64,000 bases of DNA. Source: Pseudomonadota bacterium (GTDB lineage Bacteria > Pseudomonadota > Gammaproteobacteria > Steroidobacterales > Steroidobacteraceae). The translations under genes and the position numbers were made by a program. How positions within the stretch are numbered: position 1 is the first letter of the stretch; each line of letters starts with the position of its first letter. This document shows, piece after piece, positions 26,376-35,087 of this stretch. The notes under the pieces were generated by a model. It was not told the origin of the DNA, did not search any database, and saw nothing but the letters and a program-made list of their open reading frames with translations. The stretch is taken from positions 1-64,000 of the forward strand of contig JAFEDU010000010.1 of assembly GCA_018241425.1 (NCBI GenBank). Reading direction: 5' to 3'.

Positions 26376-27935
26376 TTACGGGGTCCGGCGCCTATCATTC
26401 CGCACCCACAGGCCGTATGCCAGCGCGAGCACGGCCAGGCTCACCACCAGCCAGTTTCCGATACGGGCATAAGGCGTCAGGCCCGCCATGGGGATGATCG
26501 AGGCGGTGAGCTTCGCGGGGGTGAAGTCCGGCGCCCGGGCGAGCACCTCCCCGTGCGGACCGATGATCGCCGAGATGCCGTCGTTGGCCGCCCGCACCAT
26601 GTAGCGGCCGGCTTCGAGCGCGCGCAGGCGCGAGATCTGCAGGTGCTGGTGGCGCGCGCTGGTGTTGCCGAACCAGGCGTCGTTGGTCACGTTGACCAGC
26701 GCATTGGCGTCTTTCAGGACCGGCAGCATCGCGCTGCCGTAGGCGTCCTCATAACATATGGTGGTGCCGAGCTTCAGGCCCGCGGCCTTCAGCGCCGGCT
26801 GCACGGCCGCCCCGGGCGTGAAGTCCGAGTACGGCAGGCTCCGCAGGCGCAGCCAGGTGCGCACGAACGGCGGCACCGGGAAGAATTCGGCAAACGGCAC
26901 CAGGTGCGCCTTGTCGTACCACTCCGGCGCCTCATCGAGCGCCAGCACCGAGTTGTAGTAGCGCACCTCGCCGTCCGCGCCGCGGTCGGCGCGCAGGATG
27001 CCGGTGACGAGCGTCGAGCCGTGCGCGCGCGTCTCGCGGTAGAGGTTGGTGATGTAGGGCACGATCTCGTTGGCCACGTCCGCGGGTGCCGACTCGGGCC
27101 ACACGATGAGCTGCGTGCCGAGCACCTGCTCGGTGAGGGACTGGTAGAGCGTGAGCGTGGCGTCGCGGTTGGAGTCGAGCCACTTCTCGTCCTGGGGGAT
27201 CGCCCCCTGGATCACGGCCACGGTGACCGGTGCGCCCGCCGGCACGGTCCAGTTGTGCCGGTACAGGAGCGCCCCGGCGAGCCACGGAACCACGAACACC
27301 ACGAGCGCAGCGCGCCGCTCGGCCGGTGAGCCACAGCGCAGGGTGACGAGCGCCCCGGCCATCACCAAAAGCAGCGCGCTCATGCCGTAGACCCCGGCGA
27401 GCGGGGCGAAGCCTGCGAGCCAGTTGTCGGTCTGGGAGTAGCCGAGCGAGAGCCAGGAGAACCCGCCCAGGAACCAGCCGCGCCACCATTCCACGAGGAG
27501 CCACGCGGCCGGCAGTCCCACGAGCCAGCGCAGCCAGCCGGTGCGCGGCAGCCAGCGCGCGCACACGTAGCCGAGCAGCGCGTGGTACAGCCCCATGATC
27601 GAGGCGAGCGCGAGCATGAGCGCGAGCGCGAGCCAGATCGGCGCCTGCCCGAGCACGTGGATGCTGTAGTAGAGCCAGTAGGTGCCGAAGATGAAAGTGG
27701 CGGTGGTGAACGCGAACCCCAGGCGCGCCGCCTCGCGCGGCGCCGCCCCCTGCCACAGCCACAGGAGCACCGCCGGGCAGGCAAACCCGAGCGGCCAGAG
27801 GTTGAGCGGCGGGAACGCCGCGGCCAGGAGCGCGCCGCTCGCGGCGGCGACCGCGAGGCGCGCACGCCGGCGCCGCGTGGACATGCGCTGGGGGGGTGCC
27901 GCCGGCCCGGCGCCGGCGGTGGGGTTGGCCTGCAT
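26376..27935 (-). CDS. lnt: Apolipoprotein N-acyltransferase Lnt
   Basis: 519 residues. Lnt adds the third acyl chain to lipoproteins in the inner membrane. About six membrane helices lie in residues 25-235, then a periplasmic nitrilase-like domain and a final C-terminal helix (GNWLVVSLAVLALAYGLW). Catalytic residues appear as Glu in LIVWPESAPADV, Lys in WYDKAHLVPFAEFFP and Cys in TTICYEDAYGSAM. ATG at 27935 gives a slightly long N-terminus; MSTRRRRARL at 27884 is an alternative 17 residues shorter. It is 13 bases after corC, the conserved corC-lnt order. Confidence 0.95.
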   Translation of the reverse strand: MQANPTAGAGPAAPPQRMSTRRRRARLAVAAASGALLAAAFPPLNLWPLGFACPAVLLWLWQGAAPREAARLGFAFTTATFIFGTYWLYYSIHVLGQAPIWLALALMLALASIMGLYHALLGYVCARWLPRTGWLRWLVGLPAAWLLVEWWRGWFLGGFSWLSLGYSQTDNWLAGFAPLAGVYGMSALLLVMAGALVTLRCGSPAERRAALVVFVVPWLAGALLYRHNWTVPAGAPVTVAVIQGAIPQDEKWLDSNRDATLTLYQSLTEQVLGTQLIVWPESAPADVANEIVPYITNLYRETRAHGSTLVTGILRADRGADGEVRYYNSVLALDEAPEWYDKAHLVPFAEFFPVPPFVRTWLRLRSLPYSDFTPGAAVQPALKAAGLKLGTTICYEDAYGSAMLPVLKDANALVNVTNDAWFGNTSARHQHLQISRLRALEAGRYMVRAANDGISAIIGPHGEVLARAPDFTPAKLTASIIPMAGLTPYARIGNWLVVSLAVLALAYGLWVRNDRRRTP

Positions 27936-27948
27936 CGTCGGGTGCTTT

Positions 27949-28818
27949 CTAGGTCTCGGGGGCGGCGGGAGGCTCGTCCGGGGGCAGCACGTCGCGCGGG
28001 GCGAGCACGCGCAGCGCGTCGATCCGGCGCCGGTCGGCGCGCAGCACGCGGAACTCGAAGCCCTCGAGGCTCGCGCTCTCACCGCGGCGCGGCAGGCGCC
28101 CGAGCTGCTTCATGATGAGGCCGGCGATGGTGTCGACGCCCTCTTCCTCCGACAGGTGGGCGCCGAAGTACTCGTTGAATTCATCGATGCGCGTGACGCC
28201 GCGCACCGTGAACTGCCGCTCGGCGTCGCGGCGGATGTTCTGATCGTCCTCGACGTCGAACTCGTCGTCGATGTCGCCGACGATCTGCTCGATGACGTCC
28301 TCGATGGTGCACAGCCCGGCGACCCCGCCGTACTCATCGACGACGATCGCCATGTGGTTGCGGTTGCGCCGGAACTCCTTGAGGAGCACGTTCAGGCGCT
28401 TGGATTCGGGCACGAACACCGCTGGCCGCATGTACTCGCGGATGTCGAAGCGCTCGCGCGACTGCTGGGTCGCAAGTCGCAGCAGGTCCTTGGCAAGCAG
28501 GATGCCGACGATGTCGTCCTTGTCCTCGTCCAGCACCGGCACGCGCGAGTGCCCGGACTCCACCACCAGCGGCAGGATGCGCGCCGGCGGGTCGCTGCGG
28601 CGCACGAACACCATCTGGGCGCGCGGCACCATGATGTCGCGCACCTGCAGGTCGCCGACCTCGAGGACGCCCTCGAGCATGGTGAGCGCATCGCCGTCGA
28701 TGAGCCCGCGCTCGGAGGCCTCGCGCATCAGGCTGGTCAGCTCCTGGCGGTCCTGGGGTTCGCGCCCCTGGGTGAGGCGCCGCAGCCAGCGGCCGGTCGC
28801 ATTCAGGTCCTTGGCCAT
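27949..28818 (-). CDS. corC: CorC/YbeX-type CBS-domain protein
   Basis: 289 residues. Two CBS domains (MVPRAQMVFVRRSDPPARIL near 65 and the one around DIREYMRPAVFVPESKRLNV near 125) precede a C-terminal CorC_HlyC transporter-associated domain (DIDDEFDVEDDQNIRRDAER onward). The family is tied to magnesium and cobalt efflux in Salmonella and, in E. coli as YbeX, to ribosome metabolism; no membrane helix is present. It lies between ybeY and lnt, six bases after ybeY, in the standard order. The proline-rich last 15 residues vary in the family. Confidence 0.93.
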   Translation of the reverse strand: MAKDLNATGRWLRRLTQGREPQDRQELTSLMREASERGLIDGDALTMLEGVLEVGDLQVRDIMVPRAQMVFVRRSDPPARILPLVVESGHSRVPVLDEDKDDIVGILLAKDLLRLATQQSRERFDIREYMRPAVFVPESKRLNVLLKEFRRNRNHMAIVVDEYGGVAGLCTIEDVIEQIVGDIDDEFDVEDDQNIRRDAERQFTVRGVTRIDEFNEYFGAHLSEEEGVDTIAGLIMKQLGRLPRRGESASLEGFEFRVLRADRRRIDALRVLAPRDVLPPDEPPAAPET

Positions 28819-28823
28819 CGGCG

Positions 28824-29309
28824 CTACGCGCTCCGGTAGGGATTGGCGAAGCCGAGGGTGCGCAGCACGGCGATCTCGCGCCGCTCCATGCGCTTCGCGT
28901 CACGATCGCGCAGGTGGTCGTAACCGATCAGGTGCAGTGCGCCGTGCACGACCAGGTGCGCCCAGTGGGCGCGCAGGGTCTTGCCCTGCTGGCCGGCCTC
29001 CTGGCGCAGCACCCGTGGGCAGATCACGAGGTCCCCCAGGGCGGCCGGAGCTGCGGCGCGCGTGCCGCGCGGGGCGGGGAAGGACAGGACGTTGGTCGGG
29101 TAGTCGCGCCCGCGGTAGTGCCCGTTCAGCCGCCGGCTCTCCGGGCCGCCGACGACCGCCACTGCCAGCTCGCGACCGCGACCGGCACGCCCGAGGGCGG
29201 CCTCGGCCCACCGGGTGAGTTCGCGGCGGCTCGGGGCCCAGCCGCGTACGCGCCGGCTGACCTCGAGGCTCAGGGCTGCGCCGCGGCGCGCACGCGCGCG
29301 CGGTCTCAC
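28824..29309 (-). CDS. ybeY: Endoribonuclease YbeY (rRNA maturation)
   Basis: 161 residues. YbeY is a metal-dependent RNase needed for 16S rRNA 3' maturation and ribosome quality control. The metal motif H-x3-H-x5-H is clear in LVVHGALHLIGYDHLRDRDA, with the upstream RDYPTNVLSFP segment. Translation starts at a GTG (29309) overlapping the phoH stop by four bases (GTGA); the first 12 residues are arginine-rich. Order phoH-ybeY-corC is the conserved one. Confidence 0.95.
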   Translation of the reverse strand: MRPRARARRGAALSLEVSRRVRGWAPSRRELTRWAEAALGRAGRGRELAVAVVGGPESRRLNGHYRGRDYPTNVLSFPAPRGTRAAAPAALGDLVICPRVLRQEAGQQGKTLRAHWAHLVVHGALHLIGYDHLRDRDAKRMERREIAVLRTLGFANPYRSA

Positions 29310-30271
29310 TGCGAGCCCTCGCGGGCCTCGTAGGCCTTCACGATGCGCTGCACGAGCGGGTGACGCACGACGTCGTGGGCATCGAAGAAGGTGAAGGCCA
29401 CTCCCTCGACGCCGCGCAGGATGTTGATCACGTGAGAGAGGCCCGACTGCCGGCCCTGCGGCAGGTCGGTCTGCGTCACGTCCCCGGTCACCACCGCCTT
29501 GGAGCCGAAGCCGATGCGGGTGAGGAACATCTTCATCTGCTCGACGGTGGTGTTCTGCGCCTCGTCGAGGATGATGAAGGCGTCGTTGAGGCTGCGGCCG
29601 CGCATGAACGCGAGCGGGGCCACCTCGATCACGTTGCGCTCCATGAAGCGCGACACCCGGTCGAACCCCATCATCTCGTAGAGCGCGTCATACATCGGGC
29701 GCAGGTAGGGGTCGACCTTCTGCGTGAGGTCCCCGGGCAGGAACCCGAGTCGCTCGCCGGCCTCGACCGCCGGGCGCACCAGCACCAGGCGCCGCACGCG
29801 GTCGGCCTGCAGCGCCTCGACCGCGCAGGCCACCGCAAGGTAGGTCTTGCCGGTGCCGGCCGGCCCGATGCCGAAGGTGAGGTCGGACTTGTGGATGTGG
29901 TCCAGGTACTCGCGCTGGTGGGTGCCGCGGGCGCGGATGCCGCCGCGCGGCACGCGCACGCTCTGTTCGTCGGCAGGCGTGGGGGCCCGGCCGGCCTCGT
30001 GCGCGCGCAGCGCGAGGTGCACCCGCTCGGGCGTCACCTCCTCGGTGAGGGTCTGCTCGTAGAGCTCGCGCAGCAGCTCCTCGGCGCGCGGCGCCTGGGC
30101 TCCCGTCACCCGGAACGTGTCGCCACGACGCTGGATGCGCACCTCGAGGCGCGTCTCGATAAGGCGCAGGTTCTCGTCCAGCGGCCCGCACAGGTTCGCA
30201 AGGCGCGTGTTGTCGGAGGGCACGAGGTCGAACTCGCGCGTGCCTTCCCGGGCCGGTGCGGTCGAGGCCAT
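29306..30271 (-). CDS. ybeZ: PhoH-like ATPase (YbeZ)
   Basis: 321 residues. A PhoH-family P-loop ATPase that works with YbeY in rRNA processing. An N-terminal nucleic-acid-binding-type region (residues 15-90) is followed by Walker A GPAGTGKTYLAVA near 135 and Walker B FIILDEAQNTTVEQMKMFLT near 225, then TRIGFGSKAVVTGDVTQTDL. It lies three bases after miaB and overlaps ybeY by four. Confidence 0.94.
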   Translation of the reverse strand: MASTAPAREGTREFDLVPSDNTRLANLCGPLDENLRLIETRLEVRIQRRGDTFRVTGAQAPRAEELLRELYEQTLTEEVTPERVHLALRAHEAGRAPTPADEQSVRVPRGGIRARGTHQREYLDHIHKSDLTFGIGPAGTGKTYLAVACAVEALQADRVRRLVLVRPAVEAGERLGFLPGDLTQKVDPYLRPMYDALYEMMGFDRVSRFMERNVIEVAPLAFMRGRSLNDAFIILDEAQNTTVEQMKMFLTRIGFGSKAVVTGDVTQTDLPQGRQSGLSHVINILRGVEGVAFTFFDAHDVVRHPLVQRIVKAYEAREGSQ

Positions 30272-30274
30272 CGG

Positions 30275-31642
30275 TTAGCGGCCCGCCGCCGCGAGCTGCG
30301 GCGCCCGCTCCGGGGTGCCCGCGGTCCAGCGCCCGCGCAGGCTGTGGGCGAGCGCACCGGTGATCGTGACGTCAACGAAGCGGCCGATGAGCTCCGGCGG
30401 TGCCGCGAAGTTCACCCAGCGGTTGTTGGCGGTGCGCCCGGCGAGCTCGCGCGCGTCCTTCTTGGCCGGGCGCTCCACGAGCACCCGCTGCACGCTGCCG
30501 ACCATCGCCTCGCTGATGGCGCGCGCCTGCGAGTCGAGCTGCGCCTGCAGGCGCGCGAGGCGCTCCTGCTTGACCTCGTACGGCACGTCATCCGGGAGCG
30601 ATGCGGCCGGGGTGCCCGGGCGGCGGCTGTAGATGAAACTGAAGGACTGGTCGAAGCCGACCTCGCGGGTGAGCCTGAGCGTGGCCTCGAAGTCACGCTC
30701 ACTCTCCCCGGGGAAGCCGACGATGAAGTCGGTGGAGATCGAGATGTCGGGCCGTGCCGCACGCAGGCGCCGCACCTTGTCCTTGAACTCGAGCGCGGTG
30801 TAGCCGCGCTTCATAAGCGCCAGCACGCGGTCGGAGCCGGACTGCACCGCCAGGTGCAGGTGGCCCGCCAGCCGCGGCACGTTGGCGAAGGCCTCGATGA
30901 GGCTGTCGTCGAACTCGTTCGGGTGCGAGGTGGTGAAGCGGATGCGCTCGATGCCGGCAACGCGCGCCACGTGGTGGATGAGCGTCGCGAGGTCCACGTT
31001 CACCCCGTCGGCCATGGCGCCGCGGTAGGCGTTCACGTTCTGCCCGAGGAGCGTGACCTCGGCGACCCCCTGGGCGGCCAGCGACCGGACCTCGGCGATC
31101 ACCGAGTCGAACCCGCGGCTGACTTCCTCGCCGCGCGTGTACGGCACGATGCAGAAGCTGCAGTACTTGCTGCAGCCCTCCATGACCGAGACGAAGGCGC
31201 GGGCGCCCTCGGCGCGCGGCTCGGGGAGCGCATCGAACTTCTCGATCTCGGGGAAGCTGACATCGACCTGCGAGCGGCCCGTGCGGCGCAGCGCGCCGAT
31301 CATCTGCGGCAGCCGGTGCAGCGTCTGGGGCCCGAATACCAGGTCGACGAACGGCGCGCGCGCGGTGATGGCCTCGCCTTCCTGGCTTGCCACGCAGCCG
31401 CCGACGCCGATGATGATCTCCGGCCGCGCCTGCTTGAGCTGGCGCCATTCCCCGAGCAGCGAGAACACCTTCTCCTGCGCCTTCTCGCGCACCGAGCAGG
31501 TGTTCATGAGCAGCACGTCGGCCGCCTGGGGATCCTGCGTGACCGTGAGCCCGGCGCCGGCGGCGAGCACGTCCGCCATGCGGGCGGAGTCGTACTCGTT
31601 CATCTGGCAGCCGAAGGTCTTGATGAAGTAATGGCCGGGCAT
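30275..31642 (-). CDS. miaB: tRNA-2-methylthio-N6-dimethylallyladenosine synthase MiaB
   Basis: 455 residues. A radical-SAM methylthiotransferase that modifies i6A37 to ms2i6A37. The N-terminal auxiliary cluster cysteines occur in FIKTFGCQMNEYDSARM, LLMNTCSVREKA and GVGGCVASQEG. The radical-SAM cluster is in MEGCSKYCSFCIVPYTRG. A TRAM domain closes the protein. ATG at 31642 gives the canonical start; the frame opens to 31684 with no family similarity. It heads the minus-strand series running to lptE, with an AT-rich promoter-like region upstream. Confidence 0.97.
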   Translation of the reverse strand: MPGHYFIKTFGCQMNEYDSARMADVLAAGAGLTVTQDPQAADVLLMNTCSVREKAQEKVFSLLGEWRQLKQARPEIIIGVGGCVASQEGEAITARAPFVDLVFGPQTLHRLPQMIGALRRTGRSQVDVSFPEIEKFDALPEPRAEGARAFVSVMEGCSKYCSFCIVPYTRGEEVSRGFDSVIAEVRSLAAQGVAEVTLLGQNVNAYRGAMADGVNVDLATLIHHVARVAGIERIRFTTSHPNEFDDSLIEAFANVPRLAGHLHLAVQSGSDRVLALMKRGYTALEFKDKVRRLRAARPDISISTDFIVGFPGESERDFEATLRLTREVGFDQSFSFIYSRRPGTPAASLPDDVPYEVKQERLARLQAQLDSQARAISEAMVGSVQRVLVERPAKKDARELAGRTANNRWVNFAAPPELIGRFVDVTITGALAHSLRGRWTAGTPERAPQLAAAGR

Positions 31643-31682
31643 GAGTGAACGTCGAATTTTACGGGCTACCGGAGTCACCCGC

Positions 31683-31760
31683 ACGACGACCCCTAAAAAG
31701 TGAATAAATCAAACGATTTCAGAGCATTACAACGTTACGACCCGTAATTTCCGCCCGGTG
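31683..31760. promoter_or_regulatory. AT-rich divergent promoter region between miaB and the aldo/keto reductase
   Basis: The most AT-rich short stretch in this part of the window (for example aagtgaataaatcaaacga). For miaB on the minus strand TTGTAA and ATTTAT are spaced by 17 bases, a weak sigma70-like pair. No clear element for the plus strand. Regulation is unknown. Confidence 0.35.
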
Positions 31761-31838
31761 GCGAGGCGCGGGCGTGCCACATTAGGCTGCGCAGACTCTT
31801 CCCTCGAAAAACACCGCCGTCACCGGCAGGATGCTGAC

Positions 31839-32834
31839 ATGACTCTCGCACGACGCACGCTGGGCTCCCAGGGGCTCGAGGTCTCGGAAATCGGGCTCGG
31901 CTGCATGGGCATGAGCATGTCGTACGGGCCGGCGGACGAGCCGGAGTCGATCGCCACGCTCCACCGGGCTATCGAGCTCGGCTGCACCTTCTTCGACACC
32001 GCCGAGGTCTACGGTCCCTTCACCAACGAATCCCTCCTTGGCCGCACCTTCGCCGGCCGGCGCAGCGAGGTGACTCTCGCCACCAAGTTCGGCTGGCGCC
32101 TCGAGGAGGGCCGCCAGGTGGGGATGGAGCTCGACAGCCGGCCGGCGACCATACGCCGCGCGGTCGAGGGCTCGCTCAGGCGCCTGGGCACCGACCACAT
32201 CGACCTCCTCTACCAGCACCGCATCGATCCGGCCGTTCCCATCGAGGACGTCGCCGGCACGGTGGGCGAGCTCGTGCGCGAGGGCAAGGTGCGCTACTTC
32301 GGGTTGTCCGAAGCCGGCGTCTCCAACATCCGCCGTGCGCACGCCGTGCATCCGGTGAGCGCGCTGCAGAGCGAGTACTCGCTGTGGGAGCGCAATCTCG
32401 AGGCCGACGTCATCCCGCTGCTGCGCGAACTCGGCATCGGGCTCGTGCCCTTCTGCCCGCTGGGACGGGGCTTCCTCACCGGGGCGGTACGCCGCGCGGA
32501 GGACTACCCGCCCGAGGACTACCGGCGCTACGACCCGCGCTACCAGGGGGAGAACTTCGAGGCCAACCGGGCCGCCGCGGCGGTCGTGCAGGACGTCGCC
32601 GCGGAGCTCGCGTCCACGCCTTCCCAGGTCGCGCTCGCCTGGATCCTCGCGCAGGGCGCGCACATCGTCCCGATTCCCGGCACCAAGCGGCGCCGCTACC
32701 TGGAAGAGAACCTCGGTGCGGCGCAGGTGCGCTTGAGCGATGCGCAGCGCACGCGGCTCGACCGGGCGCTGGCGCCCGAGAGGATCAGCGGGCCGCGCTA
32801 CGGACAGGCGTTCATGGCAACCGTCGACCGGTAG
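31839..32834 (+). CDS. Aldo/keto reductase
   Basis: 331 residues. An NADPH-dependent (alpha/beta)8-barrel oxidoreductase of the IolS/YakC-like branch. The tetrad is visible: Asp and Tyr in FFDTAEVYGPFTNE (near 50-55), Lys in LATKFGW (near 80) and His in LLYQHRIDP (near 120). The cofactor-binding end has IVPIPGTKRRRYLEENLGA. ATG at 31839 has GGCAGGA upstream and starts the family N-terminus (LARRTLGSQGLEVSEIGLGC). It stands alone between miaB and ssb; the substrate cannot be inferred. Confidence 0.93.
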   Translation: MTLARRTLGSQGLEVSEIGLGCMGMSMSYGPADEPESIATLHRAIELGCTFFDTAEVYGPFTNESLLGRTFAGRRSEVTLATKFGWRLEEGRQVGMELDSRPATIRRAVEGSLRRLGTDHIDLLYQHRIDPAVPIEDVAGTVGELVREGKVRYFGLSEAGVSNIRRAHAVHPVSALQSEYSLWERNLEADVIPLLRELGIGLVPFCPLGRGFLTGAVRRAEDYPPEDYRRYDPRYQGENFEANRAAAAVVQDVAAELASTPSQVALAWILAQGAHIVPIPGTKRRRYLEENLGAAQVRLSDAQRTRLDRALAPERISGPRYGQAFMATVDR

Positions 32835-32845
32835 CCGGCGCCGCC

Positions 32846-33325
32846 TCAGAACGGAATGTCGTCGTCGAACTCCTCGCTGCGCGAGCCGGAGGACGATGAC
32901 GAGCCACCGCCGGACTCCTCGGCATAGGAGGGCGCTGAGCCCCCGCGCTCGGCACCGCCACCCCCGCCGCCGCCGCCGCTGCCACCGCCGCGACCCCCGA
33001 GCATCTGCAGCTCGTTGCCGATGATCTCGGTGGAATAGCGCTCGTTGCCGGACTTGTCCTGCCACTTGCGCGTGCGCAGGCTGCCCTCGATGTAGACCTG
33101 CGAGCCCTTGCGCAGGTACTCGGCGGCGATCTCGGCGAGGCGCCCGAAGAGCGCCACGCGGTGCCATTCGGTGCGCTCCTGCTGCTCGCCGCTCTGCTTG
33201 TCGCGCCAGCTCTCGCTCGTGGCCACGCGCAGGTTCGCGACCGTGCCGCCCGAGGGCATGGCACGCGTCTCCGGGTCCGCGCCCAGGTTGCCGATGATGA
33301 TGACCTTGTTGATGCCGCGCGCCAT
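32846..33325 (-). CDS. ssb: Single-stranded DNA-binding protein
   Basis: 159 residues. The OB-fold occupies residues 1-108 (MARGINKVIIIGNLGADPET, TEWHRVALFGRLAEIAAEYL, KGSQVYIEGSLRTRKWQD). A glycine- and serine-rich linker follows. The acidic tip DDDIPF at the C-terminus recruits repair and replication partners. It converges on the aldo/keto reductase with 11 bases between stops. In many proteobacteria ssb is next to uvrA; here a secreted orphan and a PadR gene lie between. Ribosome-binding site AAGAGGA is about 10 bases upstream. Confidence 0.98.
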   Translation of the reverse strand: MARGINKVIIIGNLGADPETRAMPSGGTVANLRVATSESWRDKQSGEQQERTEWHRVALFGRLAEIAAEYLRKGSQVYIEGSLRTRKWQDKSGNERYSTEIIGNELQMLGGRGGGSGGGGGGGGAERGGSAPSYAEESGGGSSSSSGSRSEEFDDDIPF

Positions 33326-33351
33326 GGGGATTCGTCCTCTTGGGAATAAAC

Positions 33352-33382
33352 GGGCGGCTGCCGCGCAAGCGCGGCGCCGCCC
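33352..33382 (-). terminator. GC-rich hairpin upstream of ssb
   Basis: Nested inverted repeats GGGCGGC/GCCGCCC and GCCGCGC/GCGCGGC with a two-base loop. On the minus strand it is followed by GTTTATT, so it could end transcription from the secreted orphan. A -10-like TAGAAT at 33397-33402 lies just upstream, so the hairpin could instead be part of the ssb leader. Confidence 0.5.
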
Positions 33383-33485
33383 TTGAAGTTGCCCGTATTC
33401 TAGTGGAGCGGGCCAGACCGCGTGAACCGCATTTCGCGTGCGTTAGTCGAGCTAGTGCCGCCGCCTCAGCGGTAGCGGGCTGCGC

Positions 33486-34211
33486 TCAGGGGGGCACCGG
33501 TACGGGGATGACGGCGTTGGACGTGTCGAGCATGAACTCGGCCCCTCCCCCGTCTTCCGGGGAGTTGCCGTTCGGCCCGAATACATAGAACCCGGATGAC
33601 TGCACGCCCACACCGAAGGTCACGGTCACGAAGCCGTAGGCATCGGCCGTGATGGACGATACCGATGCAGGCCCCCCGACCCCGCCGATGGTCGTGATCA
33701 GCCAGCTCTTGCGTGCCACGCTGACCGCCTGGCTGCCCAGGTTGGTACCCACGTAGAGGTGGGTATTGTTGGCGGCCATCGAGGCAGTTGCCGCGGCTCC
33801 CCCGGCCAGCTGCGGCAGCGGGATCGTCGTCTTCAAAGTCATCGTGCTCACCGCGGAGCTCTCAGTAATGACGTCCTGCCGGCTGTAGACGTAGAGCGTC
33901 ACGCCCGTGCCACCGGTACCGCTTGCAAGGTCCAAAACGAAGATCTGGCGCGTCACCGTGTCGCCGTTGATGGCGGGGTGACTTTCCAGCATTGCGCCGA
34001 TGCGACCGAAGGGCCCGAGCGTGCCGGAGGAGTAGCAGCCCTCGGTCTGCTGAGTCGATCCGCACAGGAACCAGTAGGCTGCCGTGAGGTTGTTATTCAC
34101 GTTGTAGGTCGTGAAGAGACCGGCATCGGGGGCCGCGGCCCATGCCGGGCAGAGCGCACCCAGCACGAGGAGCAGGCTTGAGTTGCTCAGGGCGCGCAGC
34201 GTCGGGTTCAT
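33486..34211 (-). CDS. Secreted hypothetical protein
   Basis: 241 residues. A clear signal peptide (LSNSSLLLVLGALCPAWA, cleavage near residue 25) is followed by a beta-rich, threonine/glycine/serine-rich domain with no metal motif or repeat that I recognise. Two cysteines (FLCGSTQQTEGCYSS) are close enough to form a disulphide. The end is proline- and valine-rich (VIPVPVPP), without a PEP-CTERM-like anchor. GGGAG lies just before the ATG. Codon use looks like the neighbours. It sits between ssb and the PadR gene. Confidence 0.6.
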   Translation of the reverse strand: MNPTLRALSNSSLLLVLGALCPAWAAAPDAGLFTTYNVNNNLTAAYWFLCGSTQQTEGCYSSGTLGPFGRIGAMLESHPAINGDTVTRQIFVLDLASGTGGTGVTLYVYSRQDVITESSAVSTMTLKTTIPLPQLAGGAAATASMAANNTHLYVGTNLGSQAVSVARKSWLITTIGGVGGPASVSSITADAYGFVTVTFGVGVQSSGFYVFGPNGNSPEDGGGAEFMLDTSNAVIPVPVPP

Positions 34212-34348
34212 GTTTTCTCCCTGAATGTTCGGTACGAACCGCGCGGATGCTGGCGGCCTGCGCCATCCCCGCTCCTCAGGGATCCTAACACTGGGTCATC
34301 GCGGTTCGCGGAGCCGGGGAAACCGCAACCAGTACTGCAATGCAGCGA

Positions 34349-34380
34349 GAATCCCCGCGTGCCGCAGCACGCGGGGATTC
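34349..34380 (-). terminator. Perfect 14-base hairpin after the PadR gene
   Basis: GAATCCCCGCGTGC and GCACGCGGGGATTC flank a CGCA loop, 21 bases after the PadR stop on the minus strand. The following bases are not a clean T run, so it may act as a transcript end or an mRNA-stability structure. Confidence 0.55.
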
Positions 34381-34400
34381 CCTGGGACGTGGACGAGCGC

Positions 34401-35069
34401 TTATTTCCTGCGGATCTGCGCCGCCGCCGCGCGCAGGATCTCCAGGATGCGCGCCTTCTCCTGCGGGTCGTCCCAGTTGGCGCCCTTGAGCGCGCCCTTC
34501 AGATCCCGCCGCGCCTCGCGCAGTTCGCCCGACTCGTCTTCATCCATGCCCGAGAACGCCTCGCGCATGCGGCCGAGGTGGCGCGCGATGTGCTCGAGCT
34601 GGGAGAGGATGGAGTCGGCGGTGTCCTGGTGCTGCTTCAGGTACTCGCGGCCTGCCTCGGTGATGGCGTAGAGCTTCTTGGCTCCCTCGGTGGTCACGCT
34701 TGCGTAACCGACCTCTTCCAGCCACGTGAGCGCGGGATAGACCATGCCGGGGCTTGGGCTGTAGAAGCCCCCCGAGCGGTCCTCGAGTGCCTTGATGAGT
34801 TCGTAACCGTAGCTCGAACGCTCCGCGAGCAGCGTGAGCAGGACGAGGCGCAGGTCGACCGAACCCATCTTGCGGCCGCGGAAGGACTCCGGTCCCATGC
34901 CGAAGCCGCCCGGGAAGCCGAAACGGCCGAAGCCGCGGCCCATCCGGTGGCGGCCACCGGCGAAGTAGCCCGGCCCGAACCCCTGGGAACCCTCGTCCCC
35001 GGTGAAGGGGTCGTGACCCCTGAAATGTTCCTGATGATGGCCGTGGTGACGGCCGAAATGACGGTGCAT
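34401..35069 (-). CDS. PadR-family regulator with His-rich N-terminus (YqjI-like)
   Basis: 222 residues. Residues 1-65 are rich in His, Gly and Phe (MHRHFGRHHGHHQEHFRGHD), then a PadR winged helix starts near 70: DLRLVLLTLLAERSSYGYEL, IKALEDRSGGFYSPSPGMVY and LEEVGYASVTTEGAKKLYAI. A C-terminal helix region follows for dimerisation. This layout matches E. coli YqjI, a nickel/iron-responsive repressor of the ferric reductase gene yqjH whose histidine-rich extension binds metal. By analogy this is probably a metal-sensing repressor. A strong Shine-Dalgarno (AAGGAGG) precedes the ATG, and operator-like repeats lie directly upstream. No yqjH-type target is nearby. Confidence 0.85.
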   Translation of the reverse strand: MHRHFGRHHGHHQEHFRGHDPFTGDEGSQGFGPGYFAGGRHRMGRGFGRFGFPGGFGMGPESFRGRKMGSVDLRLVLLTLLAERSSYGYELIKALEDRSGGFYSPSPGMVYPALTWLEEVGYASVTTEGAKKLYAITEAGREYLKQHQDTADSILSQLEHIARHLGRMREAFSGMDEDESGELREARRDLKGALKGANWDDPQEKARILEILRAAAAQIRRK

Positions 35070-35087
35070 TGGGCACCTCCTTGCTAT

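Noticed and set aside
29360..31648. 762-residue plus-strand frame opposite phoH and miaB
   Set aside because: Antisense to two highly conserved genes and lacks any domain.
32846..33325. GC-rich glycine run in ssb as a tandem DNA repeat of interest
   Set aside because: Glycine-rich linkers are normal in SSB and the repeat is short.
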